Assembly: GCA_933228675.1 (NCBI GenBank)
Contig: OW121744.1
Location: 93,580,885 to 93,644,884 of the forward strand
DNA length: 64,000 nucleotides
Origin: Stomorhina lunata
Lineage: Eukaryota > Arthropoda > Insecta > Diptera > Rhiniidae
Reading direction: 5' to 3'
In this document: piece after piece, positions 1-13,840 of the stretch
Numbering within the stretch: position 1 is the first letter of the stretch
Layout of the letters: the number at the start of each line of letters is the position of its first letter
Position numbers and translations under genes: made by a program
Notes under the pieces: generated by a model
The model's database searches: none
What the model was told of the DNA's origin: nothing
The model's input: the letters and a program-made list of their open reading frames with translations, nothing else

Positions 1-1695
1 TTATTTAAGATAAAAAATTTTTCTATAGAAAAAATTTCGTTCAAAAAAATGTTTCTATAGAAAAATTTTCGTTCAAAAAAATTATTCTATAGAAAAATTT
101 TCGTTCAAAAAATTTTTTCTATAGAAAAATTTTCGTTCAAAAAAATTTTTCTATAGAAAAATTTTCGTTCAAAAAATTTTTCTATAGAAAATTTTCGTTC
201 AAAAAAATTTTCATTCAAAAAAATTTTTCTATAGAAAAATTTTCGTTCAAAAAAATTTTTCTATAGAAAAATTTTCGTTCAAAAAAATTTTTCTGTAGAA
301 AAATTTTCGTTCAAAAAAATTTTTCTGTAGAAAAATTTTCGTTCAAAAAATTTTTCTATATAAAAATTTTCGTTCAAAAAAAATTTTCTATAGAAAAATT
401 TTCGTTCAAAAAATTTTTTCTATAGAAAAATTTTCGTTCAAAAAAATTTTTCTATAGAAAAATTTTCGTTCAAAAAAATTTTTCTATAGAAAAATTTTCG
501 TTCAAAAAAATTTTTCTATAGAAAAATTTTCGTTCAAAAAAATTTTTCTATAGAAAAATTTTCGTTCAAAAAAATTTTTCTATAGAAAAATTTTCGTTCA
601 AAAAAATTTTTCTATAGAAAAATTTTCGTTCAAAAAAATTTTTCTATAGAAAAATTTTCGTTCAAAAAAATTTTTCTATAGAAAAATTTTCGTTCAAAAA
701 AATTTTTCTATAGAAAAATTTTCATTCAAAAAAATTTTTCTATATAAAAATTTTCGTTCAAAAAAAATTTTCTATAGAAAAATTTTCGTTCAAAAAATTT
801 TTTCTATAGAAAAATTTTCGTTCAAAAAAATTTTTCTATAGAAAAATTTTCGTTCAAAAAAATTTTTCTATAGAAAAATTTTCGTTCAAAAAAATTTTTC
901 TATAGAAAAATTTTCGTTCAAAAAAATTTTTCTATAGAAAAATTTTCGTTCAAAAAAATTTTTCTATAGAAAAATTTTCGTTCAAAAAAATTTTTCTATA
1001 GAAAAATTTTCGTTCAAAAAAATTTTTCTATAGAAAAATTTTCGTTCAAAAAAATTTTTCTATAGAAAAATTTTCGTTCAAAAAAATTTTTCTATAGAAA
1101 AATTTTCATTCAAAAAAATTTTTCTATAGAAAAATTTTCGTTCAAAAAAATTTTTCTATAGAAAAATTTTCGTTCAAAAAAATTTTTGTATAGAAAAATT
1201 TTCGTTCAAAAAAATTTTTCTATAGAAAAATTTTCGTTCAAAAAAATTTTTCTATAGAAAAATTTTCGTTCAAAAAAATTTAACAAATATTTTTCTACAG
1301 AAAAATTTTCGTTCAAAAAATTTTTCTATAGAAAAATTTTCGTTCAAAAAAATTTTTCTATAGAAAAATTTTAGTTCAAAAAAAATTTTCTATAGAAAAA
1401 TTTTCGTTCAATAAAATTTTTCTATAGAAAAATTTTCGTTCGTTCGTTTTTCTATAGAAAAATTTTCGTTCAAAAAAATTTTTCTATAGAAAAATTTTCG
1501 TTCAAAAAAATTTTTCTATAGAAAAATTTTCGTTCAAAAAAATTTTTCTATAGAAAAATTTTCGTTCAAAAAAATTTTTCTATAGAAAAATTTTCGTTCA
1601 AAAAAATTTTTCTATAGAAAAATTTTCGTTCAAAAAAAATTTTCTATAGAAAAATTTTCGTTGAAAAAAATTTTTCTAAAGAAAAGTTTTCGTTA
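1..1695. repeat. Satellite array S1, 32-bp monomer
   Basis: Tandem array running in from the left edge. Each 32-bp monomer is the palindrome TTTTTCTATAGAAAAA joined to the linker TTTTCGTTCAAAAAAA. By length and period there are about 52 copies. Most differ only in A/T run length or by single changes in the core such as CTGTAG or CTATAT. A few monomers are broken, for example near 1280-1290 (inserted AACAAATA) and near 1440 (CGTTCGTTCG). The array decays over its last ~40 bases and ends at about 1695. Its linker is not related to those of S2 to S6, so it shares only the palindromic core with them. Confidence 0.97.
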
Positions 1696-2597
1696 AATCT
1701 CAACAAAATATTTTTATTCTCACTTTCACTAGTTTCGTTAATGATCGGATATTTACGAAAATTACAAAAAGTATTCGGCTTCTGGAAGTATGTTTATAAC
1801 GCCCGGTTATTACATACATCGTAGTATATGTGTGAAGTATCCCTATGTCAGTAGTTTTTCATTTGTTGAGATTTTTATTGCTAATGCTAAAATTAACAAT
1901 TACTTTAGAAAAAAATCCCAAATCCTTTTACTAATTTTTAATTAAATCGCTTTAACTCTAAATGCAAATATTAATAGGTATAAATAACAAATGTCCACAT
2001 GCATCATTTAATAAAATTAACATTTATTTTCTAAAACCAACAAAAATGAATTAAAAAAAAAGAATTGTTTCATTTAAATTTATTTCGAGAATAAATTACT
2101 AACATCGGATGGATACAATTGTAGAATAAATTAATGCATTTAAAATATTACCCAGTTTTAGTTTATAACCACATGCCGAATGTTATAAATTACAATCAAA
2201 TAAATTAAATACAATTACAAATTTCGAAAAGTTAAAAATTATATGCAATAAATATTTCAGTAATAAAATAAATAAATTCGATTAGATATAAATATTTAAA
2301 GGTTTGTAAATTACAATGTATTTTAATTAAATTTATTTGCTAAATATTTTGGGTGTTGAAACATGAAAACTATTTCTAGAAGATGTAAAATCTCATTTAA
2401 AGGATGAAACTAAGAAATTTTTATTTTTTTGTTAGTTTAAATATTGAAATATTTTTTTTGTTTTCTTTAGAATTAGGTTCTTGTTGAAATATTTGTTTAA
2501 ATTTATTTAATTTAAGATTTTTATTATTTTTTTGAAAAAATTTTGTTAAAACTTTTATATCTGTGGCAATGAATAATAATGGCTTAAGTCGAAATTC
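1696..2597. other. Unique AT-rich stretch, no gene seen
   Basis: About 900 bases of A/T-rich sequence with no open frame of note, no tandem repeat and no recognisable transposon. Nothing here supports a gene or RNA. Confidence 0.7.
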
Positions 2598-3820
<1,223 letters not shown>

Positions 3821-4715
3821 TTAGGCCCATGTGAATATATAAAGAAGCATTTACGAAGGTAGTTTATAAAGTCCACTCTTGTCACCTTAAAGTTTTCTAT
3901 GAAAACTCTTTCATAGAAAACTACTAATACCCATTTTTAGCTGTAATCTTTCTATTTTCAACTTTTTTTGTAGAAATTTATCTCGTTATTATTAAATTTT
4001 ACATGGAAAATACTTTTTTCGGTCTAAAAGTATTTTATATATACTTGACTATTGCTATTATCTCCATTTCCAAAAGATCGATTTGTAATTTCCTAAAAAT
4101 AAGAGACAAATTGCTAAAGGGCATTTAAAAATTGCATTGTAATATCTACTCTAATCTTGGAATTGTGTATATAATATATTCTTATTTGCTTCACAATATT
4201 TTCAAAATTTTATTTTATATTTTCTCTAGAATAAACAAAACAAAATGATAACGATGACCTTTAGATAATATGGAAAAATATAAGTATTTGACTTAAGTCA
4301 ATTTGAATACATTGCAAACTAGTTTAACCCATTAAAACCTGGTTACTAATACATGTTACCAAAGCCTTTAACGATCTAAAAGCAGGTAATTTTAAGAAAT
4401 TCCATTAAAAATACATTTTTAGAGTTTACAGAATTGTTATTGGTCCCTTCATGGGTTAAAATTCCAAACGATTTAATGCTAGTATTCTTTATTTATACAA
4501 ACATTTATGGACTTCCTTATACATTCATAGGAATTCTATATATTCATGGTATTCACTTGGTTAAATGCCAGTACTTATACATAAATACATATAAAAGATT
4601 TCTTCAATACAAATAAAACACAAAAAAGTCATCAAAAAATCATAGCACAATTTAATAGGAGACCGATAATGCTAAACCAGAAATCTCATTTATAAAAAGA
4701 GTTGTCGGCTATACA
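3821..4715. other. Unique AT-rich stretch, no gene seen
   Basis: Around 900 bases of non-repetitive A/T-rich DNA. The 60-residue frame at 4434-4616 has no recognisable motif and no upstream or downstream coding continuity, so I do not call it a gene. Confidence 0.65.
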
Positions 4716-5030
4716 GTGAAGAACATTTGTATAGAAAAATCTTCTCAAAGACAACTTTTCCATAGAAAACTCTTCTCAACGACAACTTTTCTATATAACT
4801 ATTCTATAGAAAACTCTACCCACAGACCACTTTTCTATAGAAAACTCGACCAACCGACTACTTTCCTATATAGAAAACTCTACTCACCGGCAACTTTTCT
4901 ATGTAGAAAACTCTAACGATCGACAACTTTTCTATATAGAAAAATCTACCTACCGACAAATTTTTTTATAGAAAACTCGACCCACCTACAACTTTTCTAT
5001 AGAAAACTCGACCCACAGTTTTCTGTAGAA
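4716..5030 (+). repeat. S2 edge: degenerate 31-bp satellite monomers
   Basis: About ten diverged monomers of TTTTCTATAGAAAA plus 17-bp linkers such as CTCGACCCACCTACAAC. These linkers align with the linkers of S5 and S6 on the same strand and with S3 and S4 on the opposite strand. Monomers vary in length and in the core (CTATATAG, CTATGTAG), as expected at an array edge that is no longer homogenised. Near 5010-5040 the phase reverses briefly (GAAAAGTTGAG) and the array switches to 20-bp monomers. Confidence 0.9.
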
Positions 5031-6440
5031 AAGTTGAGTTTTATATAGAAAAATCAACTTTTCTATAGAAAAATCAACTTTACTATAGAAAAATCAACTT
5101 TTCTATAGAAAAATCAACTTTACTATAGAAAAATCAACTTTACTAAAGAAAAATCAACTTTTCTATAGAAAAATCAACTTTTATATAGAAAAATCAACTT
5201 TTATATAGAAAAATCAACTTTTCTATAGAAAAATCAACTTTTCTATAGAAAAATCAACTTTTCTATAGAAAAATCAACTTTTCTATAGAAAAATCAACTT
5301 TTCTATAGAAAAATCAACTTTTCCATAGAAAAATCAACTTTTCTATAGAAAAATCAATTTTTCTATAGAAAAATCAACTTTTCTATAGAAAAATCAACTT
5401 TTCTATAGAAAAATCAACTTTTCTATAGAAAAATCAACTTTTCTATAGAAAAATCAACTTTTCTATAGAAAAATCAACTTTTCTATAGAAAAATCAACTT
5501 TTCTATAGAAAAATCAACTTTTCTATAGAAAAATCAACTTTTCTATAGAAAAATCAACTTTTCTATAGAAAAATCAACTTTTTTATAGAAAAATCAACTT
5601 TTCTATAGAAAAATCAACTTTTCTATAGAAAAATCAACTTTTCTATAGAAAAATCAACTTTTCTATAGAAAAATCAACTTTTCTATAGAAAAATCAACTT
5701 TTCTATAGAAAAATCAACTTTTCTATAGAAAAATCAACTTTTCTATAGAAAAATCAACTTTTCTATAGAAAAATCAACTTTTCTATAGAAAAATCAACTT
5801 TTCGATAGAAAAATCATCTTTTCTATAGAAAAATCAATTTTTCTATAGAAAAATCAATTTTTCTATAGAAAAATCAATTTTTCTATAGAAAAATCAACTT
5901 TTCGATAGAAAAATCATCTTTTCTATAGAAAAATCAACTTTTCTATAGAAAAATCAACTTTTCTATAGAAAAATCAACTTTTCTATAGAAAAATCAACTT
6001 TTCTATAGAAAAATCAACTTTTCTATAGAAAAATCAACTTTTCTATAGAAAAATCAACTTTTCTATAGAAAAATCAACTTTTCTATAGAAAAATCAACTT
6101 TTCTATAGAAAAGCCAACTTTTCTATAGAAAAATCAACTTTTCTTTAGAAAAATCAACTTTTCTATAGAAAAATCAACTTTTCTATAGAAAAATCAACTT
6201 TTCTATAGAAAAATCAACTTTTCTATAGAAAAATCAACTTTTCTATAGAAAAATCAACTTTTCTATAGAAAAAAATCAACTTTTCTATAGAAAAATCAAC
6301 TTTTCTATAGAAAAATCAACTTTTCTATAGAAAAATCAACTTTTCTATAGAAAAATCAACTTTTCTATAGAAAACTTAACTTTTCTAAAGAAAACTCAAC
6401 TTTTCTAAAGAAAACTCAACTTTTCTATATAAAAGTTTTC
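5031..6440 (+). repeat. Satellite array S2, 20-bp monomer
   Basis: Very regular 20-bp tandem repeat: TTTTCTATAGAAAA plus the 6-base linker ATCAAC, about 70 copies by length. Most monomers are identical. Variants include CTATAG to ATATAG or CTAAAG, and a pair CGATAG...ATCATC that recurs 100 bases apart (about 5803 and 5903), showing a five-monomer duplication. One monomer has two extra A's near 6270, and the last few carry CTTAAC or CTCAAC linkers as the array decays at 6370-6440. Confidence 0.98.
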
Positions 6441-6721
6441 TTACTATCAACTCTTCTAAGAATAGCTTATGCCACTGATAATTTTTTTTAACATATCTCT
6501 TTACCAACAACTTTTTGGAATACCCTCATACTTATATTTTAAGACTCGTAAACTAATATGTGTATATATGCAATTTAATACATGAGAATATTTAAAATTT
6601 GTATATAAATCAAACACTTTAAATGTATAGAAACTTTTTATTTGCATTAGATAAAACTCTTACAACTTCCGTATCCTGTGATATAGATTACAATAAAATC
6701 ATACAAGTATTAAAGAAAAAA

Positions 6722-7518
6722 CAAGTAAGAAAGCGCTATAGTCGGTCAAGCCGACCATACGATACCCTTCACCACTAAGGTCAAAGGTGTTATTTTTCCT
6801 GTATAAAGACAAATATTTGCTAAATTTTGCCATCATACAAACATTTTCTCAAAACGTATATATTCAACCTGTTTCCGTCATTTGGACTTATATGAGAGCT
6901 AGGGTCAAATGTGGACCGATTATCTCGAAATTTGGCAAATTGATTACAGTTGTTACAAAAATTATGTTTGCGAAAAATAAACTCAAAATTTTTATTATCT
7001 TTAGATTTACGAGCATTTTAGTGATTTTTTGTCTCATTTAGTGCGTTTTTGAAGAAGAGTTTGTATGGGAGCTATGGTCAAATGTGGACCGATTTCAACG
7101 AAATTTGGTACAGTGATTTAAGTTTACATAAGCAGTATCTGTTTTAAATTTCATTAAAAAATATTGATACTTGTGGCCAATATAGCAATTCCGGGAAGTG
7201 GGACCTATGGGAGGTACCATAAATAATGGACCGATTTTGACCAATTTCAATAGCCATGGTTCCATTTTCAAAAAAATTATCTGTGCCAAATTTCATCAAA
7301 TTATCTTTAGAATTGCGACCTGTAGTTTGATTACAAGGTTTACATGGGGGTCCAGCAAGCCAGACGGACGGACGGACGGACATCGCTAAATCGACTCAGA
7401 AAGTGATTCTAAGTCTATTGGTATACTAAAAGGTGGGTCTAAGACAAATATTTCTATGCGTTACAAACATCAGCACAAACTTATAATACCCTTTCCACCT
7501 ATGGTGGTGAAGGGTATA
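6722..7518 (-). mobile_element. Family B element copy B1 (Helentron-like)
   Basis: Full-length copy of about 797 bases on the minus strand. It begins (3' end) at CAAGTAAGAAAGCGC, followed by the hairpin GTCGG-TCAAG-CCGAC and the subterminal repeat ATACCCTTCACCAC. It ends (5' end) at GGTGGTGAAGGGTATA. A short CGGA-rich tetranucleotide tract sits at 7362-7381, the usual central position. The element is flanked by A-runs on the left and A/T on the right, with no clear target duplication. It is non-coding; an 84-residue frame (6787-7041) recurs in some other copies only because the copies are similar. Confidence 0.9.
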
Positions 7519-8165
7519 AAAATTAAATAACTATGTATATTTTAATCCTTCATTTTTAAATAATATTTATCAGTATATAGGTACAAATAAAACTGATTTT
7601 ATTGCATTTCAGAAATCAAAAGTCCACTATTTTCAATACTTTGGTATTTTATATTAAAGACTTAAGTTATTAGTTACATCTTTACTGAAATTATCAAATT
7701 AAATTTTACAATTTAGTTAAATTTTATAAATTGCATTTTTGTCTCTTAATGGAATTTTCTTAATATAATAAACATTAATAATATTATAGTTTAATTTCCT
7801 TAGTAAACAATTTATGACACTTGAATATGTAAATATTGTTAAAAACAAATGCAATTAATGTTTAAGAAATTACAGAAAATTTTTAGGAAATTCTCTGGAT
7901 ATTTGAGAACAATACAAATATATATAATACAAATTATTATCTTAAGTAAAATTTAATTACACATTAATTTCTATAAATATTTGAAAATAATTTGCAATTA
8001 AAAACTGAATTAAACCAAAGTAATCATAAAAATTGAAAATCGAATTATTACTTAATATTTTACATAATGTAAATATTACACACACGTATATCACCACAAA
8101 TGAATATAACATACATACTTACAATTCTTTGGAATTGACAATAATTGTTGATTTTCTAAAACAAA
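7519..8165. other. Unique AT-rich stretch, no gene seen
   Basis: About 650 bases of A/T-rich, non-repetitive sequence between family B copy B1 and satellite S3. I see no open frame, RNA or transposon in it. Confidence 0.65.
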
Positions 8166-9690
8166 GTTAACGGTGGGAAAAGTTTTCTATAGAGAAGTTG
8201 ACGGTGTGAAGAGTTTTCTATAGAAAAGTTGACGGTGCGAAGAGTTTTCTATAGAAAAGTTGACGGTGCGAAGAGTTTTCTATAGAAAAGTTGACTGTGC
8301 GAAGAGTTTTCTATAGAAAAGTTGACGGTGCGAAGAGTTTTCTATAGAAAAGTTGACGGTGCGAAGAGTTTTCTATAGAAAAGTTGACGATGCGAAGAGT
8401 TTTCTATAGAAAAGTTGACGGTGCGAATAGTTTTCTATAGAAAAGTTGACGGGTTGAAGAGTTTTCTATAGAAAAGTTGACTGGTTGAAGAGTTTTCTAT
8501 AGAAAAGTTGACAGTGGGAAGAGTTTTCTATAGAAAAGTTGACGGTGAGAAGAGTTTTCTATAGAAAAGTTGACGGTGAGAAGAGTTTTCTATAGAAAAG
8601 TTGACGGTGAGAAGAGTTTTCTATAGAAAAGTTGACGGTGAGAAGAGTTTTCTATAGAAAAGTTGACGGTGAGAAGAGTTTTCTATAGAAAAGTTGACGG
8701 TGAGAAGAGTTTTCTATAGAAAAGTTGACGGTGAGAAGAGTTTTCTATAGAAAAGTTGACGGTGAGAAGAGTTTTCTATAGAAAAGTTGACGGTGAGAAG
8801 AGTTTTCTATAGAAAAGTTGACGGTGAGAAGAGTTTTCTATAGAAAAGTTGACGGTGAGAAGAGTTTTCTATAGAAAATTTGACGGTGAGAAGAGTTTTC
8901 TATAGAAAAGTTGACGGTGAGAAGAGTTTTCTATAGAAAAGTTGACGGTGAGCAGAGTTTTCTATAGAAAAGTTGACGGTAAGAAGAGTTTTCAATAGAA
9001 AAGTTGACGGTAAGAAGAGTTTTCTATAGAAAAGTTGACGGTGGGAAGAGTTTTCTATAGAAAAGTTGACGGTGGGAAGAGTTTTCTATAGAAAAGTTGA
9101 CGGTGGGAAGAGTTTTCTATAGAAAAGTTGACGGTGGGAAGAGTTTTCTATAGAAAAGTTGACGGTGGGAAGAGTTTTCTATAGAAAAGTTGACGGTGGG
9201 AAGAGTTTTCTATAGAAAAGTTGACGGTGGGAAGAGTTTTCTATAGAAAAGTTGACGGTGGGAAGAGTTTTCTATAGAAAAGTTGACGGTGGAAAGAGTT
9301 TTCTATAGAAAAGTTGACGGTGGGAAGAGTTTTCTATAGAAAAGTTGACGGTGGGAAGAGTTTTCTATAGAAAAGTTGACGGTGGGAAGAGTTTTCTATA
9401 GTAAAGTTGACGGTGGGAAGAGTTTTCTATAGAAAAGTTGACTGTGGGAAGAGTTTTCTATAGAAAAGTTGACGGTAGGAAGAGTTTTCTATAGAAAAGT
9501 TGACGGTGGGAAGAGTTTTCTATAGAAAAGCTGACGGTGGGAAGAGTTTTCTATAGAAAAGTTGACAGTGGGAAGAGTTTTCTATAGAAAAGTTGATGGT
9601 GGGAAGAGTTTTCTATAGAAAAGTTGACGGTGGGAAGAGTTTTCTATAGAAAAGTTGACGGTGGGAAGAGTTTTCTATAGAAAAGTTGTA
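8166..9690 (-). repeat. Satellite array S3, 31-bp monomer
   Basis: Core TTTTCTATAGAAAA plus the linker GTTGACGGTGGGAAGAG (17), about 49 copies. The linker changes in blocks along the array: GGTGCGAAGAG (to about 8430), GGTTGAAGAG (about 8450-8490), GGTGAGAAGAG (about 8530-8960), GGTAAGAAGAG (two copies near 8980-9020), then GGTGGGAAGAG to about 9680. Read on the minus strand the linker is CTCTTCCCACCGTCAAC, aligned with S5 and S6, hence the strand given. It joins S4 with no intervening DNA. Confidence 0.97.
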
Positions 9691-10638
9691 GGTGTGATGA
9701 CTTTTCTATAGAAAAGTTGTCGGTGTGATGACTTTTCTATAGAAAAGTTGTCGGTATGATGACTTTTTAATAGAAAATTTGTCGGTGTGATAACTTTTTT
9801 ATAGAAAAGTTGTCGGTGTGATGACTTTTTTATAGAAAAGTTGTCGGTGTGATGACTTTTGTATAGAAAAGTGGTCGGGGTGATGACTTTTTTTATAGAA
9901 AAGTTGTCGTTGTGATGACTTTTTTTTTATAGAAAAGTTGTCGTTGTGATGACTTTTCTATAGAAAAGTTTCCGGTGTGATGACTTTTCTATAGAAAAGT
10001 TGTCGGTGGTATGATTTTTTTTATAGAAAAGCTGTCGGTGTGATGATTTTTTATAGAAAAGTTGTCGGTGTGACGACTTTTCTATAGAAGAGTTGTCGGT
10101 GTGATGACTTTTCTATAGAAAAGTTGACGGTGGGATGATTTTTCCATAGAAAAGTTGTCGGTGTGATGACTTTTCTATAGAAAAGTTGTCGGTGTGATGA
10201 CTTTTCTATAGAAAAGTTGTCGGTGTGATGACTTTTCTATAGAAAAGTTGTCGGTATGATGACTTTTCTATAGAAAAGTTGTCGGTGTGATGACTTTTCT
10301 ATAGAAAAGTTGTCGGTGTGATGACTTTTCTATAGAAAAGTTGTCGGTGTGATGACTTCTCTATAGAAAAGTTGTCGGTGTGATGACTTTTCTATAGAAA
10401 AGTTGTCGGTGTAATGACTTTTCAATAGAAAAGTTGTCGGTGTGATGACTTTTCTATAGAAAAGTTGTCTGTGTGATGATTTTTCTATAGAAAAGTTGTC
10501 GGTGTGATGACTTTTTTATCGAAAAGTTGTCGTTGTGATGGCTTTTCTAGAGAAAAGTTGTCGTTATGATGACTTTTCTATAGAAAAGTTGTCGTTGTGA
10601 TGACTTTTCTGTAGTAAAGTTGTTGGTGTGATGACTTT
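9691..10638 (-). repeat. Satellite array S4, 31-bp monomer
   Basis: Core TTTTCTATAGAAAA plus linker GTTGTCGGTGTGATGAC (17), about 30 copies, directly continuing S3 in the same phase. The first third (9690-10060) is heterogeneous, with cores altered to TTTTATAG and linkers such as TCGTTGTGATGAC. The middle is nearly uniform and the last five monomers decay again. One monomer near 10125 carries an S3-like GACGGTGGGATGA linker, so the two types have exchanged sequence. Confidence 0.96.
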
Positions 10639-12210
10639 CGGGATTACTTCGTTATTTTTAAGTTTTCTTTATTTTGTTGTACAAAATTTTCCATGAAATT
10701 TTTTTTTTCCTTTTGGAAATAAGTCTTTGTGAGTACCTAACTTAAACCAACCGACTAAAATTTTAAAAAGCTTTTTAAAACCTCAACATGTTTTTTATTT
10801 TTTTTTTGTTCTTTTTCTTGCATGCAATTTTGTTTTTATCATATCTGCTCTAAAGAAATTTGTTAAAATAAAAATTGTCAAAATATGTTCTTAGAAAAAA
10901 AAATTGTTTTGTCAATTTGATAACATTTTCTGAAAATTTTTGTTAAACTTAATATTTTCTCTTTTTATTTTTATAAAAAATCTAGTTGCTCTTCTAGTTA
11001 ATGGCATTATAATGGATTTTAAATTTGTATATCAAAGTTTAATATGCAAAACTGGAAATTTTTAATATTTTGTTATATTTAGGGTTCTAATGATTTTGTT
11101 TTTAAATCTTTCTCAAACTCCTTTTCCTGAATCCGTAGGATTTAGAGTTTAATATTAATGGATAGATTAAACAATGTTAAAACGTCCAAGCAATATACAA
11201 TAGTTTTTGAATAAAGTTCACAAACTTTAGCATTTACACCCAATTTTATTAAAAATATTTATATTATTTCAAACAAATTAAAACAAAACTAGAATTTGAA
11301 AGTTTTTAAAATCTGTGCTCCATTAAAAAAAGTAAAATTGTCAAATTTTTCATAACAAAAACAATAGTTGCGAAATTCAATACTAAATACAGGAACAAGG
11401 TAACTAATGCTCAAATAACATTTCGATTTTAGAGCAATAAATTTATTTTGACTTGCATGTGTTGTTAGACCACAAATACATCCGGTTCATTCATTTCCGC
11501 CGGATTAACAAAACGACAAAAAAAAAAACATTTTTTTTGTTCGAAAATTTTACTTAATAATACAGTTAACGATATTTCCTTTTAGCCTACAATAGGAGTA
11601 GGTTTTAAAAAGGCTTTAATATTCTACCAGAACTGTATAAACATTAAAAAAAAACAAAAACCTATATAAAAAAATTACTAATTTAATTTGAACTTATCCC
11701 AATAATATTTCTAAATTGTTTATCTTTTAATTAACAAGAGCCCTCCTAATGTCCACATGCATTGAATACACATATTTCTGCATATTTATTCATATACTCG
11801 TACATATTGAAATCCCTTTGCCCGCATATAAATGCAAATTTGTTTGTGTTAGTAAAATATTTACCAAAAGTATTTACAGGTGTTTTTTGCCTTTCAACTC
11901 TGAGTTTTACTTATATTTATTCATTCATATGAACTTGTATGTATATATTAATGTGGGTTTGTATGGGAGTTTTTCCCCTATTTTTTGTATAAAAGGACAA
12001 CATATAATTGCACGTTTTTTTTGAGTTGGTTTCTGTATAGTTTTACTTTTAATGGTGTTGTTGTAATTGAATCACGTTTTGTATTAAATAAACTTTTCAA
12101 ATTATCACAACAAAAAAAGACAGAAAGCTAAGTGTTACATAAAATAATATTGCAGATATTGGAAAAGGTCACAGTGTCGTTCCGCAGTCAAGAGTATAGC
12201 ATATAGTAAA
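10639..12210. other. Unique AT-rich stretch, no gene supported
   Basis: About 1.6 kb of non-repetitive A/T-rich DNA. The 91-residue frame at 11749-12024 starts from ATG but shows no domain, is rich in residues expected from A/T-rich DNA, and has no splice-linked partner that I can see. It could be intronic or intergenic. Confidence 0.6.
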
Positions 12211-13125
12211 CTTATCACACTGAAAAATTTTCTATAGAAAATTTATCACACTGACAAGTTTTCTATAGAAAACCTATCACACTGACAAGTTTCTATAGAA
12301 AACTTATTACACTGAAAAGCTTACTATCGAAAACTTATCACATTCACAAGTTTTCTATAGAAAACTTATCACACTAATAAGTTTTCTATAGATAACTTAT
12401 CACACTGATAAATTTTCTATAGGAAACGTATCACACTGACAAATTTTCTATAAAAAACTTATCACACTGACTAGTTTTCTATAGAAAATATATCCTACTA
12501 ACAAGTTTTCTAAAGAAAACTTATCACACTGACAAGTTTTCTAAAGAAAACTTATCACACTGACAAGTTTTCTATAGAAAACTTATCACACTGACAAGTT
12601 TTCTATAGAAAATTTATCACACTGACAAGTTTTCTATAGAAAACCTATCACACTGACAAGTTTCTATAGAAAACTTATTACACTGAAAAGTTTACTATCG
12701 AAAACTTATCACATTCACAAGTTTTCTATAGAAAACTTATCACACTAATAAGTTTTCTATAGATAACTTATCACACTGATAAATTTTCTATAGGAAACGT
12801 ATCACACTGACAAATTTTCTATAAAAAACTTATCACACTGACAAGTTTTCTATAGAAAACTTATCACACTGACAAGTTTTCTATAGAAAACTTATCACAC
12901 TGACAAGTTTTCTATAGATAACTTATCACACTGACAAGTTTTCTATAGAAAACTTATCACACTGACAAGTTTTCTATAGAAAACTTTTAACACTGACTAA
13001 TTATCTATAGAAAACTTATAACACTGACAAGTTTTCTATAGAAAACTTATCCTAATGATAAGAAAACTTACTAGACTGATAAGTTTTCTATAGAAAACTT
13101 ATCACACTGACAATTTTTCTAAAGA
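12211..13125 (+). repeat. Satellite array S5a, 31-bp monomer
   Basis: Core TTTTCTATAGAAAA with linker CTTATCACACTGACAAG (17), about 29 copies. A run of monomers with distinctive variants (a shortened core AAGTTTCTATAG, a TACTATCGAAAA core, ACATTCACAAG, CACACTAATAAG, a GAAACGTATC linker) occurs at about 12241-12470 and again at about 12612-12840, an offset of about 371 bases or twelve monomers. This is a higher-order duplication within the array. Confidence 0.96.
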
Positions 13126-13840
13126 AAACTTATTCCACCGACAACTTTTCTATAGAAAACTTATCCCACTGACAACTTTTCTATAGAAAACTTATCCCAC
13201 CGACAACTTTTCTATAGAAAACTTATCCCACCGACAACTTTTCTATAGAAAACTTATCCCACCGACAACTTTTCTATAGAAAACTTATCCCACCGACAAC
13301 TTTTCTATAGAAAACTTATCCCACCGACAACTTTTTTATAGACAACTTTTTTATAGAAAACTTTTCCCACCGACAACTTTTCTATAGAAAACTTATCCCA
13401 CCGACAACTTTTCTGTAGAAAACTTATCCCACCGACAATTTTTCTATAGAAAACTTATCCCACCGACAACTTTTCTATAGAAAACTTATCCCGCCGACAA
13501 CTTTTCTATAGGAAACTTATCCCACCGACAACTTTTCTATATAAAACTTATCCCACCAACAACTTTTCTATATAAAACTTATCCCACCGACAACTTTTCT
13601 ATAGAAAACTTATCCCACCGACAACTTTTCTATATAAAACTTATCCCACCGACAACTTTTCTATAGAAAACTTATCCCACCGATAACTTTTCAATAGAAA
13701 ACTTATCCCACCGGCAACTTTTCTATAGAAAACTTATCCCACCGACAACTTTTCTATAGAGAATTTATTTTACAGACAACTTTTCTATAGAAAACTTATC
13801 CCACCGACAACTTTTCTATAGAAAACTTGTCCCACAAAAA
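13126..13840 (+). repeat. Satellite array S5b, 31-bp monomer
   Basis: Continues S5a in phase, but the linker becomes CTTATCCCACCGACAAC (17), about 23 copies. Its last eleven bases match the minus-strand linker of S4 exactly (CACCGACAAC plus a preceding C/A difference), linking the inverted arrays. A partial monomer duplication occurs near 13330-13350, and the array decays after 13830. Confidence 0.96.

Noticed and set aside
6787..7041. 84-residue frame recurring in B1, B6 (43395-43649) and B9 (48864-49178)
   Set aside because: Recurs because the copies are similar. It is broken in B3, B4, B5 and B7, has no recognisable domain, and family B otherwise looks non-coding. A codon-substitution test on more copies would settle it.
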